Shown: positions 63,554 to 64,000 of the stretch, one piece after another
Layout: each line of letters begins with the position of its first letter
Numbering within the stretch: the first letter of the stretch is position 1
NCBI GenBank assembly: GCA_031002005.1
Contig: JARYHS010013631.1
Coordinates: 64,663,832-64,727,831 of the forward strand
Source: Vandiemenella viatica
Taxonomy: Eukaryota; Arthropoda; Insecta; Orthoptera; Morabidae
Direction of reading: 5' to 3'
DNA length: 64,000 bases
Notes under the pieces: generated by a model
Told to the model about the DNA's origin: nothing
What the model saw: the letters and a program-made list of their open reading frames with translations, nothing else
Database searches by the model: none
Position numbers and translations under genes: made by a program

Positions 63554-64000
63554 GTACAAGCTGTTAACTTCAACGATTTATATAAGTATGCAACTAGCTA
63601 CCACAATCTTCCCACTAGAGAGAATTACCATCACAGGGAATGACACCTGTTAATTAAATTGCACCAAATGTAATGCTTCATAATATGTCTGACTACCAAT
63701 CAATAATCCGTCAGAATGTATGGTATAAAGAAACATTAATTGCCAAATAATTGAACTATGCAATTTCAGTACACACCACTGCACATCAGAGTAAGTAGAA
63801 GGCTCATTGCACTCAGGTAGTGGACCTATTTGTATATATTAGGTACACAACAGGTCTTTTATCAGAAACAGTCCTCTTCACCAGAGTAATTTGTATTTTC
63901 AACTGTTAGCCTTACCTTATAAATTACATGCCTCATTGGATCTTTCTGTTCTCTATTTGAACTCACCTCTTCTCTCTTGTCTCTCATTCTAGTTCCTAGT
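63554..64000. other. Unassigned right edge
   Basis: No coding domain, repeat border or RNA gene recognised. Confidence 0.4.

Noticed and set aside
1..64000. CRISPR array, operon, bacterial promoter or phage module
   Set aside because: No regularly spaced identical repeats or compact same-strand gene clusters exist. Spliced exons and eukaryotic transposons rule out a prokaryotic reading.

Overview
This window is eukaryotic nuclear DNA from an insect-like animal with a large, repeat-filled genome. It is AT-rich and has no bacterial gene architecture. Nearly all recognisable coding sequence belongs to transposable elements. The mix of elements (Tc1/mariner, hAT, PIF/Harbinger, piggyBac, Penelope-like, Copia, CR1/Jockey/RTE-type LINEs and tRNA-derived SINEs) suits a large-genome hemimetabolous insect such as an orthopteran. 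That placement is an inference and the species cannot be read from the sequence.

One host gene is clear, on the minus strand. Exon 1 (32686-32781) and exon 2 (328-483) encode the N-terminus of a mitochondrial dicarboxylate-carrier-like protein (SLC25A10/Dic family). Both boundaries are phase 0 and the join reads ...LDTVK|VHMQTQQ.... The intron between them is about 32.2 kb. Later exons lie beyond the left edge. In exon 1 the invariant Pro of the first carrier signature is Cys.

Inside the intron (left half) the order is: a foldback repeat; hAT-1 (1725-5371), which holds a tRNA-SINE and a complete Tc1-like element with an open 340-aa transposase; an LTR retrotransposon (6220-10063) with 0.7-kb LTRs and one 400-aa ORF but no pol, inserted into a Penelope-like element; an internally deleted hAT (10752-11487); a Penelope-like element (11530-13190) bordered by hAT-2 (13193-16990), which itself contains a PIF/Harbinger remnant; a CR1-like LINE (19810-24400) whose ORF1 encodes PHD and SGNH-esterase-like domains; several inverted repeats; and hAT-3 (about 29370-32426), interrupted by a LINE that is interrupted by a 387-bp hAT MITE.

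Right of exon 1 (32.8-64 kb) I see no host exon. This part holds a decayed mariner (33448-34718); LINE ends; an unknown coiled-coil ORF; a tRNA-SINE (37893-38188); a 205-bp foldback MITE; a 189-bp tandem repeat abutting an RTE-like LINE; a 588-bp long-TIR MITE in a minus-strand LINE; a degenerate Copia (47690-49350); a nearly full-length RTE-like LINE (49690-52960); oppositely oriented Penelope-like fragments; a piggyBac derivative (59110-60254) nested in an unclassified long-TIR element (58202-60792); and a second Tc1-like element (61832-63551) containing a LINE end and a hAT MITE.

Many insertions carry exact target-site duplications that I could read by eye (8 bp for hAT, TA for Tc1/mariner, TTAA for piggyBac, 4 bp for the LTR element, 11-12 bp for SINEs), so their borders are precise. 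LINE and Penelope borders are approximate. The best candidate for an undescribed system is the non-autonomous LTR element with its single coiled-coil ORF and 15-residue tandem repeats.
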